Position numbers and translations under genes: made by a program. A stretch of DNA of 64,000 bases from Myxococcales bacterium (lineage in GTDB: Bacteria; Myxococcota_A; Polyangia; Polyangiales; Polyangiaceae): the NCBI GenBank assembly GCA_016703425.1, contig JADJCA010000002.1, positions 1,116,001 through 1,180,000 of the forward strand, in the 5' to 3' direction. Position 1 is the first letter of the stretch, and the number at the start of each line of letters is the position of its first letter. Under the pieces are notes generated by a model. The model was given only the letters and a program-made list of their open reading frames with translations, searched no databases and was not told where the DNA came from. Of the stretch, positions 52,695 through 60,363 are shown one piece after another.

Positions 52695-52871
52695 GGGTGC
52701 GAAAGGTAGCCGACGACGCGCCCCGCATCGCGGCCGATTTTCGCGCAGCGTCGTTGCGCCCGTTCTGCTCCGTCTCGAAAGTTTCGCTTCGAGCGTCGGG
52801 GCGGGACTGCCATGCGATGCGTCGCTCGCACGGCGCGCGTGCAGGTGCTCGCTCGCGCGCTAGGCTACGCG

Positions 52872-53678
52872 ATGCGCTTTTTCGGACTCGCCACCGGCGC
52901 GGCGCTCCTCGCGCTCGTCGGTTGCGTCGTGACAGACGCCCAAACGCCGGCGCCGAAACCTGTCGCGGCAGAGGGTCCGGCGTCCGAGCCTCCGTGCAAC
53001 CCGGCGCGCGAAGGCCTCGCGCCGCTCAACCACGAAGGCCACGGCGATCTCGCGGTGCCACTGCCGGCCGAATACCACGAGCGCGTGAACCCCTGCCCGC
53101 TCACGCCCGAGGTGGTCGCCCGCGGGAAGAAGATCTTCGATGACCATTGCGCGAAGTGCCACGGCGCAGGCGGTGATCCGACCACGGCGCCGCTCAAGGA
53201 CCTGAACCCGCCGGCGAAGAAGCTGACGGTGGGCGGCTTCTCGGCGGCGTACCTCTTTTGGCGCGCCAGCGAGGGCGGCGCGATGGAGCCGTTCCGATCG
53301 CAGATGCCGGCCTTCAAGACCGTCCTGCGCGAGGATGAGATCTGGATGGTGGGCAACTACGTCATCGGCCTTCGAGGCACAGATATCGTGCCGCTCTCGC
53401 CCACGATTCAGAGCGTCGAGCCGCTCCCGGCCGGTGACGGCGGCGCCTCGCCGGGCCTTCGCGTCTTCTGGCGCCTCGCGTCCGAGTGTCAGTCGCTCAA
53501 GCTCGAACGCAAGAAGGACGCGGCCGCGTACGCGCTCGCTTACACGCTGACGGGCTTCGTGACGGAGCATGAAGACTTCGCCGTCGCCGCGGCGCCGGGT
53601 CAGTACTGTTACCGCGTGTCTTGCGAAGGCGTAGGCCGTGTGTCGGCGCCGTCGAACGAGATGTGCAATCCGCTGTGA
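52872..53678 (+). CDS. Lipoprotein cytochrome c
   Basis: 268 aa from ATG 52872. Signal MRFFGLATGAALLALVGC has a lipobox. One c-type haem site, CAKCHG, at about residues 96-100 (FDDHCAKCHGAGG), with a Met candidate in the PFRSQMPAFKTVLREDEI segment. The family is the short class I cytochrome seen in electron-transfer lipoproteins. The last 80 residues are a fibronectin III-like beta domain (PGLRVFWRLASECQSLKLER, ending YCYRVSCEGVGRVSAPSNEM). It would carry electrons in the periplasm for an unknown partner. No adjacent oxidase. Confidence 0.85.
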   Translation: MRFFGLATGAALLALVGCVVTDAQTPAPKPVAAEGPASEPPCNPAREGLAPLNHEGHGDLAVPLPAEYHERVNPCPLTPEVVARGKKIFDDHCAKCHGAGGDPTTAPLKDLNPPAKKLTVGGFSAAYLFWRASEGGAMEPFRSQMPAFKTVLREDEIWMVGNYVIGLRGTDIVPLSPTIQSVEPLPAGDGGASPGLRVFWRLASECQSLKLERKKDAAAYALAYTLTGFVTEHEDFAVAAAPGQYCYRVSCEGVGRVSAPSNEMCNPL

Positions 53679-53719
53679 CCTGTAACGGGGCCGTCGACGG
53701 TTCCGGTGCGCCGCAACGT

Positions 53720-53881
53720 TCAGCGTGCCTTCCGGACGAGCGCTTCTTGGGGCCCTGGATTAAAGTCGACACCGGCGATGAGGAGCCACCTCGCGCGCTC
53801 GTGCCATGCTGTCACGGGCCCGACGGCTAGGCCGGCGATGGAGCGAAGCTCGTAGCCTTTGATCTTCCGCCAGCGGCGCAT
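53720..53881 (-). CDS. Possible small basic protein; rest of the gap empty
   Basis: A frame from ATG 53881 encodes 53 residues, MRRWRKIKGYELRSIAGLAV ending in FNPGPQEALVRKAR. Composition is plausible but there is no recognised family and the same frame is open far upstream, so this may be chance. I see nothing in the remaining 53882-54117. Confidence 0.35.
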   Translation of the reverse strand: MRRWRKIKGYELRSIAGLAVGPVTAWHERARWLLIAGVDFNPGPQEALVRKAR

Positions 53882-54117
53882 GGATGAGCGGGCCCGAGTC
53901 ATGTCGGAGCCCTTTCTCGGGCACGTATGTGGCGACCGTGTGGCGAAGGCGCGACGATGCGTTGGCTTTGGTGCCCAGCGCGCGAGACAGATTGCGAACC
54001 GTTGCAGAGAACGTTTGGATCTCCGCTTGTTCGCCTGAGTCGAACCGCCAGGTGCTTGCGCTAGCTCTCTGCTTGGGAGAGGACTCCGCCGCCCCACGAT
54101 TCCGCTACCTGCACGCC

Positions 54118-54849
54118 TCACGGAATGGCGTCCCAATACGCTCGTAAACACTGGTCCGCGTCGCCGCATTCGTCGGGATCGCCGAGTTCGCGCATGATCG
54201 ACAAGAACGTCACGATGGCGCGATTTTGCGCGGCCGAGAGAAGAGCGTAGTGACGTTCGCGATCGTAGGCGCTGCCTCGCAGTGCGAACCACACGCCGCA
54301 AAGCCCCGAGTAGGTCGCAGACTCGATGTGTCGCGCGACGAGGCGCATGTACGCCGGGATGTAGAAGCGGAAGCCCTTGGCGTCGAGGAAGACGAGCGAC
54401 ATGCCGAACGACATCAGCTTCGAGTCCGAGACCTCTCGCCATGCGACTTCCGGATCGCGGCTCGCCGCGATCGCCAGGTCTGCGGGCGAACCGTAGCCGT
54501 CGAGCACGTCCATCTGGTGCAGCGTGACGCCACCGTCTCGGAGGACACCGCCGAAGGCGTCGTCGAGCACGACCTCCAGGTGAGCCAGCGCCTCCTCGCG
54601 GCGCGTCTTGATGGACTTCCAGTCGCCGGGTCTCTCCTCGAAAGCCGCGGGGAGCCGACAGGCCTTGACCCACGCCTCGGCGCAGGCGCCGAGCTGCGCG
54701 TAGTTCTGCTGCCCTTGCGCGAGCGTCATGCGATTCGATTTCCAATCGTCGCCGGGCACGTCTTGCCAGAAGCAGACGGGGCATGTCTCCCAGCTCGGCG
54801 AGCCGTTTTGAAGTGTGCGGTGACCGCAGCAGGCACAGGGGAAGCTCAC
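54118..54849 (-). CDS. CPCC-domain plus DUF6714 protein
   Basis: 243 aa. The first 35 residues are a CPCC zinc-binding motif (CACCGHRTLQNG, then ETCPVCFWQDV). The rest is a DUF6714 domain with HQMDVLDGYGSPADLA, FLDAKGFRFYIPAYMRLVAR and a C-terminal helix AQNRAIVTFLSIMRELG. CPCC proteins often appear as immunity proteins in polymorphic-toxin loci. No toxin gene lies next to it here. The start at MSFPCACCGH fits the domain. Function is otherwise unknown. Confidence 0.8.
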   Translation of the reverse strand: MSFPCACCGHRTLQNGSPSWETCPVCFWQDVPGDDWKSNRMTLAQGQQNYAQLGACAEAWVKACRLPAAFEERPGDWKSIKTRREEALAHLEVVLDDAFGGVLRDGGVTLHQMDVLDGYGSPADLAIAASRDPEVAWREVSDSKLMSFGMSLVFLDAKGFRFYIPAYMRLVARHIESATYSGLCGVWFALRGSAYDRERHYALLSAAQNRAIVTFLSIMRELGDPDECGDADQCLRAYWDAIP

Positions 54850-54907
54850 GACCTTTGCATACGCCTTGAGTGGACTCCCCGCGTTTCGATAGGCGTGCCG
54901 ACGCGCG

Positions 54908-55105
54908 TTACGGGCGGCGGAGGTGGTCTTTGCCCCAAACGTTGCCCAAGACGACGCCCATCAGGAGCGAAAAGGCGATGACCTGAACGACCGTGTTCCC
55001 GACGGCGCAGTGACGACAACCCCACGCGAAATACCAAAGAAGCCCCACGGCGAGGCCGACGGCTCCACCGACGGAGGACAACATGAACCGGTCTCGCGGG
55101 GACAC
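54908..55105 (-). CDS. Small two-TM membrane protein
   Basis: 65 aa from GTG 55105; an internal ATG gives 58 aa. Two helices are visible (LSSVGGAVGLAVGLLWYFAW and VVQVIAFSLLMGVVLGNVWG) with a short loop containing CRHC. It ends KDHLRRP, a basic cytoplasmic tail. No function is known. It lies 58 bp upstream of the CPCC gene in the same direction. Confidence 0.6.
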   Translation of the reverse strand: MSPRDRFMLSSVGGAVGLAVGLLWYFAWGCRHCAVGNTVVQVIAFSLLMGVVLGNVWGKDHLRRP

Positions 55106-55196
55106 TCGCTGAGTCTAGCGCGCCCGGGGCCCTATCGCTTCGACCCTTCTCTCGACGCACGGCTCGGCCGCCGGCAGGTGCGATGACGAGCTGCGC

Positions 55197-55829
55197 GTGC
55201 CGGACGGAGACGTCTTCATCCACGCCGGGGACTTGTGCCGTGGCGGCGAGGTCGACGAACTAGACCTCGCCGCGCGCTGGCTCGCGTCCCTTCCTCATCC
55301 GACGAAGGTGGTCGTCGCCGGAAACCACGACTGGGCGTTCGTGAAAAGCCCCGCCGAAGCGCAGCGGATCCTTGGTCCGACGGTCGTCTACCTTCAAGAC
55401 TCGGGCGTGCTTCTTGGTGGCCTGAGGTTCTGGGGAAGCCCGTGGCAACCCGAATTCAACGACTGGGCATTCAACCTCCCGCGCGGGCCCTCGCTCCGCG
55501 AAAAGTGGGCGCTCATCCCCACCGACACCGACGTGCTCGTCACGCACAGCCCACCCCACGGCATCGGCGATGGCGGCGGCCCCGGCGACGGTGGCTACGG
55601 CGGTAAGCACCGGCTGGGGTGCGAAGACCTTCGCGCCAGGGTGCTAGAGGTCAGACCGATGCTCCACTTGTTCGGCCACATTCACGACTCAGGGGGCGCA
55701 TGGCCCATCGGCGCCACGACTTTCGCGAACGTCACCACGTGGGAGTGTGAGCGAGGTCCAACGGTATTCGACATCGACGTGCCGCTCCGACGGGCAACCG
55801 CGGTCTCTGTCCCGCCCGCGAAGCGTTGA
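55197..55829 (+). CDS. Metallophosphoesterase lacking its first metal motif
   Basis: From GTG 55197 the protein has 210 aa and the motifs VFIHAGDLCRGG, VVVAGNHDW, DTDVLVTHSPPHGIGDGGG and LHLFGHIHDSGG, ending in a full-length core. This is the calcineurin-like family of ATP- or cAMP-hydrolase-type proteins that normally begins with a strand and SDTHG. Upstream the same frame reads LLSTHGSAAGRCDDELRVPD before a TAG at about 55118, so the D-x-H pair is lost and no ATG precedes it. Indels in the 5' end, as elsewhere in this window, or a truncated gene would explain this. Activity is doubtful as written. Confidence 0.75.
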   Translation: MPDGDVFIHAGDLCRGGEVDELDLAARWLASLPHPTKVVVAGNHDWAFVKSPAEAQRILGPTVVYLQDSGVLLGGLRFWGSPWQPEFNDWAFNLPRGPSLREKWALIPTDTDVLVTHSPPHGIGDGGGPGDGGYGGKHRLGCEDLRARVLEVRPMLHLFGHIHDSGGAWPIGATTFANVTTWECERGPTVFDIDVPLRRATAVSVPPAKR

Positions 55830-55925
55830 GCATCGGTCGGGTGCTAAAAAAGGCCGGGCGCCCCGACGCGGCCCCCTCACTTAGCCAGTCGCGCGCGCAT
55901 CGCTACGTCTTACGCTTCGAGTCCC

Positions 55926-57362
55926 ATGAACGACGCGGACACGGTCGACTTCGCGCTCATTGGCGCCGGCATCATGAGCGCCACGTTGGGAACGCTCCTT
56001 CGTAAGGTCGAGCCCACGGCGGGCATCGCCATCTTCGAGCGACAGAGTGGCGCCGCTGCCGAGAGCTCCGACGCCTGGAACAACGCCGGCACGGGCCACG
56101 CTGGCTATTGCGAGCTCAATTACACGCCGCGCAAGGGCGACGGCTCAATCGACTGCACGAAGGCGCTTCAGATCGCCTCGCAATACGAGACGAGCCTCGA
56201 GCTATGGCGCTCGCTGGTGGCCACCGGCGCCCTTCCGCCGGCAGAGTCGTTCTTACGGTCGATTCCGCACGTCAGCTTCGTCTGGGGTGACGCTGACGTC
56301 GCCTTCTTGAAGGCGCGCCACGCGGGCCTTCGCGGCAACGCAGCCTTCGCCGACATGGAGCTGTCGGAGGCTCCCGCGCGCATCGCCGAATGGGCGCCGC
56401 TCGTGATGGAAGGCCGCACGCGCGGGGCACCGGTCGCCGCCACGCGCGTGGCCCACGGGACCGACGTCAATTTCGGCGCACTCGCGCGCAGCATGGTGAC
56501 GACGCTCGCCGCCCACCCATGCACCTCGCTGCACCTGTCGCACGAGGTCACCGCGCTCTACCGCGACGGCGCGCATTGGGCCCTCGAGGTTCGCGATCGC
56601 ACGACCGGCGAAGGGCGCACCGTGCACGCGAACTTCGTCTTCATCGGCGCCGGGGGTTACTCGCTCTCGCTGCTCGAGAAGAGCGGCATTCCCGAGGCGA
56701 AGGGTTACGGCGCGTTCCCCGTCAGCGGGCAGTGGCTACGGTGCAAGAATCGCGACGTCATCGCGCGCCACCACGCGAAGGTCTACGGCCGCGCCGCGGA
56801 AGGCACGCCGCCGATGTCCGTCCCGCACCTGGACGCGCGATGGATCAACGGCGAGCCCGAGCTGCTCTTTGGGCCCTACGCGGGCTTCACGACGAAATTC
56901 CTCAAAGAAGGTTCGTGGCTCGATCTGCTCAAGTCCATCGGCGTCCACAACGCCGGGGCCGTCATGAGCGCGGGCCTCGAGAACCACGACCTCACGCGGT
57001 ACCTCATCGGCCAGGCGATGCTCTCCGTCGATGAACGCGTCGCGCTCCTGCAACGCTACTACCCGACTGCAGCGCCCGACGACTGGGAGGTGCAGGTCGC
57101 TGGCCTTCGCGTTCAGATCATCAAGGCCGACGGCCGCGGCGGCGGCGAGCTAAAATTCGGCACCGAGGTCGTCACGAGCGCCGACGGCTCTTTGGCCGCG
57201 CTGCTCGGTGCATCGCCGGGCGCGTCGACGGCGGCGGCGATCATGCTCGAGCTCTGCGCGCGGTGTTTCCCAGAACGCTTCGCGAGCGCCCCTTGGCAGA
57301 AGAGCCTCGGCGAGCTCTTTCCTTCGCGGCACGCGCGAGCCGCGAAGCCATCGGCAGATTGA
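55926..57362 (+). CDS. mqo: Malate:quinone oxidoreductase
   Basis: 478 aa, the usual length. It oxidises malate to oxaloacetate and passes electrons to the quinone pool as a peripheral membrane flavoprotein. The N-terminal FAD motif is FALIGAGIMSATLGTLLRKV, followed by SSDAWNNAGTGHAGYCELNYTP, VFIGAGGYSLSLLEKSGIPE, and WEVQVAGLRVQIIK with GGELKFGTEVV near the C-terminus; all are classical Mqo landmarks. Gene end and length are normal. It stands alone, with the phosphoesterase upstream and an exported protein 230 bp downstream. Confidence 0.96.
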   Translation: MNDADTVDFALIGAGIMSATLGTLLRKVEPTAGIAIFERQSGAAAESSDAWNNAGTGHAGYCELNYTPRKGDGSIDCTKALQIASQYETSLELWRSLVATGALPPAESFLRSIPHVSFVWGDADVAFLKARHAGLRGNAAFADMELSEAPARIAEWAPLVMEGRTRGAPVAATRVAHGTDVNFGALARSMVTTLAAHPCTSLHLSHEVTALYRDGAHWALEVRDRTTGEGRTVHANFVFIGAGGYSLSLLEKSGIPEAKGYGAFPVSGQWLRCKNRDVIARHHAKVYGRAAEGTPPMSVPHLDARWINGEPELLFGPYAGFTTKFLKEGSWLDLLKSIGVHNAGAVMSAGLENHDLTRYLIGQAMLSVDERVALLQRYYPTAAPDDWEVQVAGLRVQIIKADGRGGGELKFGTEVVTSADGSLAALLGASPGASTAAAIMLELCARCFPERFASAPWQKSLGELFPSRHARAAKPSAD

Positions 57363-57591
57363 ACATGGGCGGTCCAACTTGCGCAGCCGTGCCGTGGCGG
57401 GGGCTCGTTTTGCGAGAACGCCAAACCGCGCAGGCGGCGAACACGGCGCGACGAAGTGCCGTATGCGGCAACGGCGGCGCAACGGCGCGACGCTGATCCG
57501 AAGGGTTGCGGCGTAAGGACGCGGGCACGACGGGTGCCTCTACTCTCAAGACCGAAGCCGCGCGATGGCCTGCGGCTCGGAGAACCTCCTG

Positions 57592-59022
57592 ATGAAGATC
57601 GCTCGAGCCGCCTTTGCACATGCCCTCGGCGCCGCCGCTTTCGTAGCCGCGCTGGCCGGTCCACTCGCGCGGGAGGCTCATGCCCAAACGAGCTCGCCGT
57701 ACTCGGACGTCAAGAAGCTCGGCATTGCGCAGAGCAAGACGAAGGGCGGCGCGGCTCACTTCGGTCACCTGCTAGCGCTCCCCGGCGTGAGCGCGAACGC
57801 GGAACACGTCCGAGAGATCGAAGGGCACGCAAACGCCGTCGCGTTCTTCTTCGAGGCATCGAAACCGTCCCGCCAAGCGAGCGTCATCGAAGCGCTCGGG
57901 CCAAAGGTCGCTGGGATGGTGTTCGTCAACGACGTATTCATGAACGCCGACGGTGCGAGCAGAACGCCCACGGCGATCGCCAAGAACCTGGCCGCGCTCA
58001 AAGCGCGCCTTGGCCCGAAGCTTGAGGCCGGCGCCATCCCCTACCTCGCCTTCGACGAACCGATGTGGCTCCGTCAGATGGGCGTCTGCGCGAGCGCAGG
58101 CCACACGGGCGGCGCCCTGGCAGACTGCAAGGAGAACGGGCCGCGTCCCGAGGTCGTCGCCGAGATGCGCCCTAAACTCGAAGCGTGGATCGACCAGCTC
58201 CGCGGCATCAGCACGCAGAAGCTCGCCATCGTCGTGATCGAGGCGCATCCGATGATCCGCGATGCCCTCGAGCTGCCCGTCAACGCCGACGTCTATGGGT
58301 ACGACTGCTACGAAGACTTCGAGCAATGCAGCCGCGACCGCCGCAACCCGAAGGTCGCCTACTCGAATCGCCAGCTATGGAACGGGCTGAAGGCCCGCAT
58401 CGAGGACTTCAACAAGCGCTTCGGCGGGCACCGCCGAATGGCCCTCACCGTTCCCACCACCAGGGTGTTCTCGCGAGCGAACGTCCGCGCGGAGACGGGG
58501 ATGTCGGGCAGCGCGCAGCTCGTCCTCGACCGGCAACTCGCGGCGCCGACCGAACGTCCCGACGCCGCGTCGGCGGCGCTCGCGAAACGTCACCTCGATG
58601 AGTTTGCGAGCGATCCGATGACGCTCGTCATCGGGAATTTCATGTGGAACGCCGGCCAAGGGGGCGACGCCATGTGGCTCGGCGCGCGCGCTTTGCCGGA
58701 GACGCGAGCCCTTCTTGAGCAGACGGGACGGCGCATCCTCGGCCGAAGCGGCGGGGCCAACGCGACCGCCGGCGCTCCGATCGTCGACTTCGTCGTGCAG
58801 AGCGGCGCCATCGCAAAGCGCACGGGAGCTATTTGGACTTGGTCCAGCACCAACGCGACGACGTGCAAGTCGTTGTCCGATGCGAGCCTGCCTCCGCTGG
58901 CGCCCAACGGCGCTCTTTATCGTGGGCCCGACGCCGCGCCCACGAGGCTCAGCTACACGATCGCTTGCACGGGGCCCGGAGGCACGACCAAGGCAACGGT
59001 GAACTACGCGTCAACACGATAG
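57592..59022 (+). CDS. Exported barrel-like protein, possible glycosidase
   Basis: 476 aa from ATG 57592 with GGAG upstream. Signal MKIARAAFAHALGAAAFVAALAG ends near AHA. The mature protein has alternating beta-alpha segments: GMVFVNDVFMNA, IPYLAFDEPMWLRQMGVC, KLAIVVIEAHPMIRDALELP and NADVYGYDCYEDFEQC. This order resembles a TIM barrel of glycoside-hydrolase type, with acidic residues at strand ends (E in FDEP, E in VIEAH). The last 90 residues form a Ser/Thr-rich beta domain. No family is identified, so the enzymatic role is a guess. Confidence 0.72.
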   Translation: MKIARAAFAHALGAAAFVAALAGPLAREAHAQTSSPYSDVKKLGIAQSKTKGGAAHFGHLLALPGVSANAEHVREIEGHANAVAFFFEASKPSRQASVIEALGPKVAGMVFVNDVFMNADGASRTPTAIAKNLAALKARLGPKLEAGAIPYLAFDEPMWLRQMGVCASAGHTGGALADCKENGPRPEVVAEMRPKLEAWIDQLRGISTQKLAIVVIEAHPMIRDALELPVNADVYGYDCYEDFEQCSRDRRNPKVAYSNRQLWNGLKARIEDFNKRFGGHRRMALTVPTTRVFSRANVRAETGMSGSAQLVLDRQLAAPTERPDAASAALAKRHLDEFASDPMTLVIGNFMWNAGQGGDAMWLGARALPETRALLEQTGRRILGRSGGANATAGAPIVDFVVQSGAIAKRTGAIWTWSSTNATTCKSLSDASLPPLAPNGALYRGPDAAPTRLSYTIACTGPGGTTKATVNYASTR

Positions 59023-59047
59023 CGGCGCGCCGCTCCAGGGCGCGGGG

Positions 59048-59530
59048 TCAGGGCGCGGGAACGGGGTAGATCTCGCCGGTCCAAAGCTCGTTGCCTTGGA
59101 AGTCGACGACGCGAGCCTGATACCGCGTGCCCATCTGGAGGCGGCTCGGGTGACCGAGCTGCTTGGTGATCGGTGCAAACACGGGCTGCGTGTACTGTAC
59201 AGATTTCGTCCAGGTGTCGACCTTGACGGTGACGACCTTCGTCGTGTTGTTCACGGTGGTGCGGACGCTGGTGCTGAGCGCCGGGAACTGCTTGGTGTAC
59301 GTGAGTTCGAGGCCCATGTAGCAGGCGCGCCCGTCGGGCATGCGAATGCCGCATCCGGGCCGCCAATCAAGCTCGGCCGAGACAGGCGCGAAGTGATGTT
59401 TCGCCGTGAGCGCGCCTTCGGCGTCGCTCGTCTCCTCGCTCGTCTCATCGTCGCCGACGCTGGGATCGCCGGAGCAACCGACGGCAAACGGGGACACGGC
59501 AACGAGCGCGGCAAGGACGGCGAATCGCAT
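59048..59530 (-). CDS. Small lipoprotein
   Basis: 160 aa. Signal MRFAVLAALVAVSPFAVGC has a lipobox. A 22-residue Asp/Glu/Ser linker precedes a beta-rich domain with RPGCGIRMPDGRACYMGLEL, TTVNNTTKVVTVKVDTW and MGTRYQARVVDFQGNELW. One disulfide is likely. No recognised family. It is convergent with the exported protein upstream and follows the nucleotidyltransferase pair on the same strand. Confidence 0.7.
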   Translation of the reverse strand: MRFAVLAALVAVSPFAVGCSGDPSVGDDETSEETSDAEGALTAKHHFAPVSAELDWRPGCGIRMPDGRACYMGLELTYTKQFPALSTSVRTTVNNTTKVVTVKVDTWTKSVQYTQPVFAPITKQLGHPSRLQMGTRYQARVVDFQGNELWTGEIYPVPAP

Positions 59531-59613
59531 GGGGAAACCTCAGTTGGCGCCTATGTAGCACCAGGTAAGCCCTTGGCGAGCGGAGATCCGCTTTCGGCCC
59601 CGTCCGTCGCGGA

Positions 59614-60069
59614 TCACCGCTGCCGCTGAAGGAACGCGACGTCCGCCAGATCTTGCGGGCGGCCCGCCGCGAGCTTGTTTGCGATGAGGTCGTCGCGGGC
59701 GATGACAGGACACGCGACGCCGCCAAGGTCGTGGACTTCGCGCCTTGGCCACGCCGCCGCGAACCCAACTCCACTGATCTCGGTCAAGAGCTCGATGCGA
59801 AAGGGAGGCTGCCCCATCCGGTAGCCGAAGCCGGGCCGGCTCAGATCGGCCTCCGTCAAGTCGGCCAGAGGCGCCCCAAACGCGCGGAGCGCCGCGATGA
59901 CCTTGGCGGCGTTCTCGGTCGATGCCTCGATCCAAAGGTCGAAGTCCTTCGTGGCCCTTGGCCGACCAAAGAGACCAACAGCGTGGCCCCCAACGAGCAA
60001 GTACTTCGCGTCAGCGCCGTTCAAGGCGGTAAGCAGATCGAGGAAGTCGGGACTCCACGCTGCCGCCAT
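59614..60069 (-). CDS. MNT-type nucleotidyltransferase (AbiEii/antitoxin-like)
   Basis: 151 aa. The nucleotidyltransferase signature is KYLLVGGHAVGLFGRPRATK with the metal-binding DFDLW directly after it. A second acidic residue is expected in IELLTEISG. The protein then has RDDLIANKLAAGRPQDLADV, a helix typical of this class. Such proteins pair with HEPN partners or act as AbiEii-like toxins that modify tRNA. The partner encoded upstream is small and not HEPN, so the type is undefined. Its start overlaps the upstream gene by 59 bp. Confidence 0.82.
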   Translation of the reverse strand: MAAAWSPDFLDLLTALNGADAKYLLVGGHAVGLFGRPRATKDFDLWIEASTENAAKVIAALRAFGAPLADLTEADLSRPGFGYRMGQPPFRIELLTEISGVGFAAAWPRREVHDLGGVACPVIARDDLIANKLAAGRPQDLADVAFLQRQR

Positions 60070-60250
60070 CGGATCCTCCGTACTGAGCCACGCTTAGCTC
60101 CCACACGAGCGCGAGGCGCTCGACCGGCGTGAATGCCGCCCACTCACGCTCGGCGTCGACTTCGAGGCGCGCGAGCGCGTCGGGGCCGCGGAAGACCTGA
60201 CCTTGCCAAGTCTCTTGCCGTGCTCGCCGCCGCGCGGCCGCGTCGTCCAT
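60011..60250 (-). CDS. Small protein paired with the nucleotidyltransferase
   Basis: 79 aa from ATG 60250. It starts MDDAAARRRARQETWQGQVF, then FTPVERLALVWELSVAQYGG and ends SRLPRSAYRLERR, a pattern I have seen as a companion of MNT proteins in similar pairs. The 59-bp overlap with the next gene in another frame implies joint translation. A role as antitoxin or accessory is inferred from position only. Confidence 0.6.
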   Translation of the reverse strand: MDDAAARRRARQETWQGQVFRGPDALARLEVDAEREWAAFTPVERLALVWELSVAQYGGSDGGSVESRLPRSAYRLERR

Positions 60251-60363
60251 TGGGGAAAGGTAGCCGAAAGGCGGGCGAGCCGCACGCTCTGGGCTGCGGC
60301 AATCCGTTCCTCGAACTGTCTGGCAGCGGCCGCCGGTATCGGAACCGGTTGGCGCGCGCGCCT

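Noticed and set aside
53720..54784. 354-codon minus-strand frame as one protein
   Set aside because: Most of it overlaps the CPCC/DUF6714 gene in another frame; only the last 53 codons are kept as a low-confidence small ORF.
55840..55860. Hairpin with A-run after the phosphoesterase as terminator
   Set aside because: The stem is only four bases and the run is A, not T, on the strand that would need to terminate.
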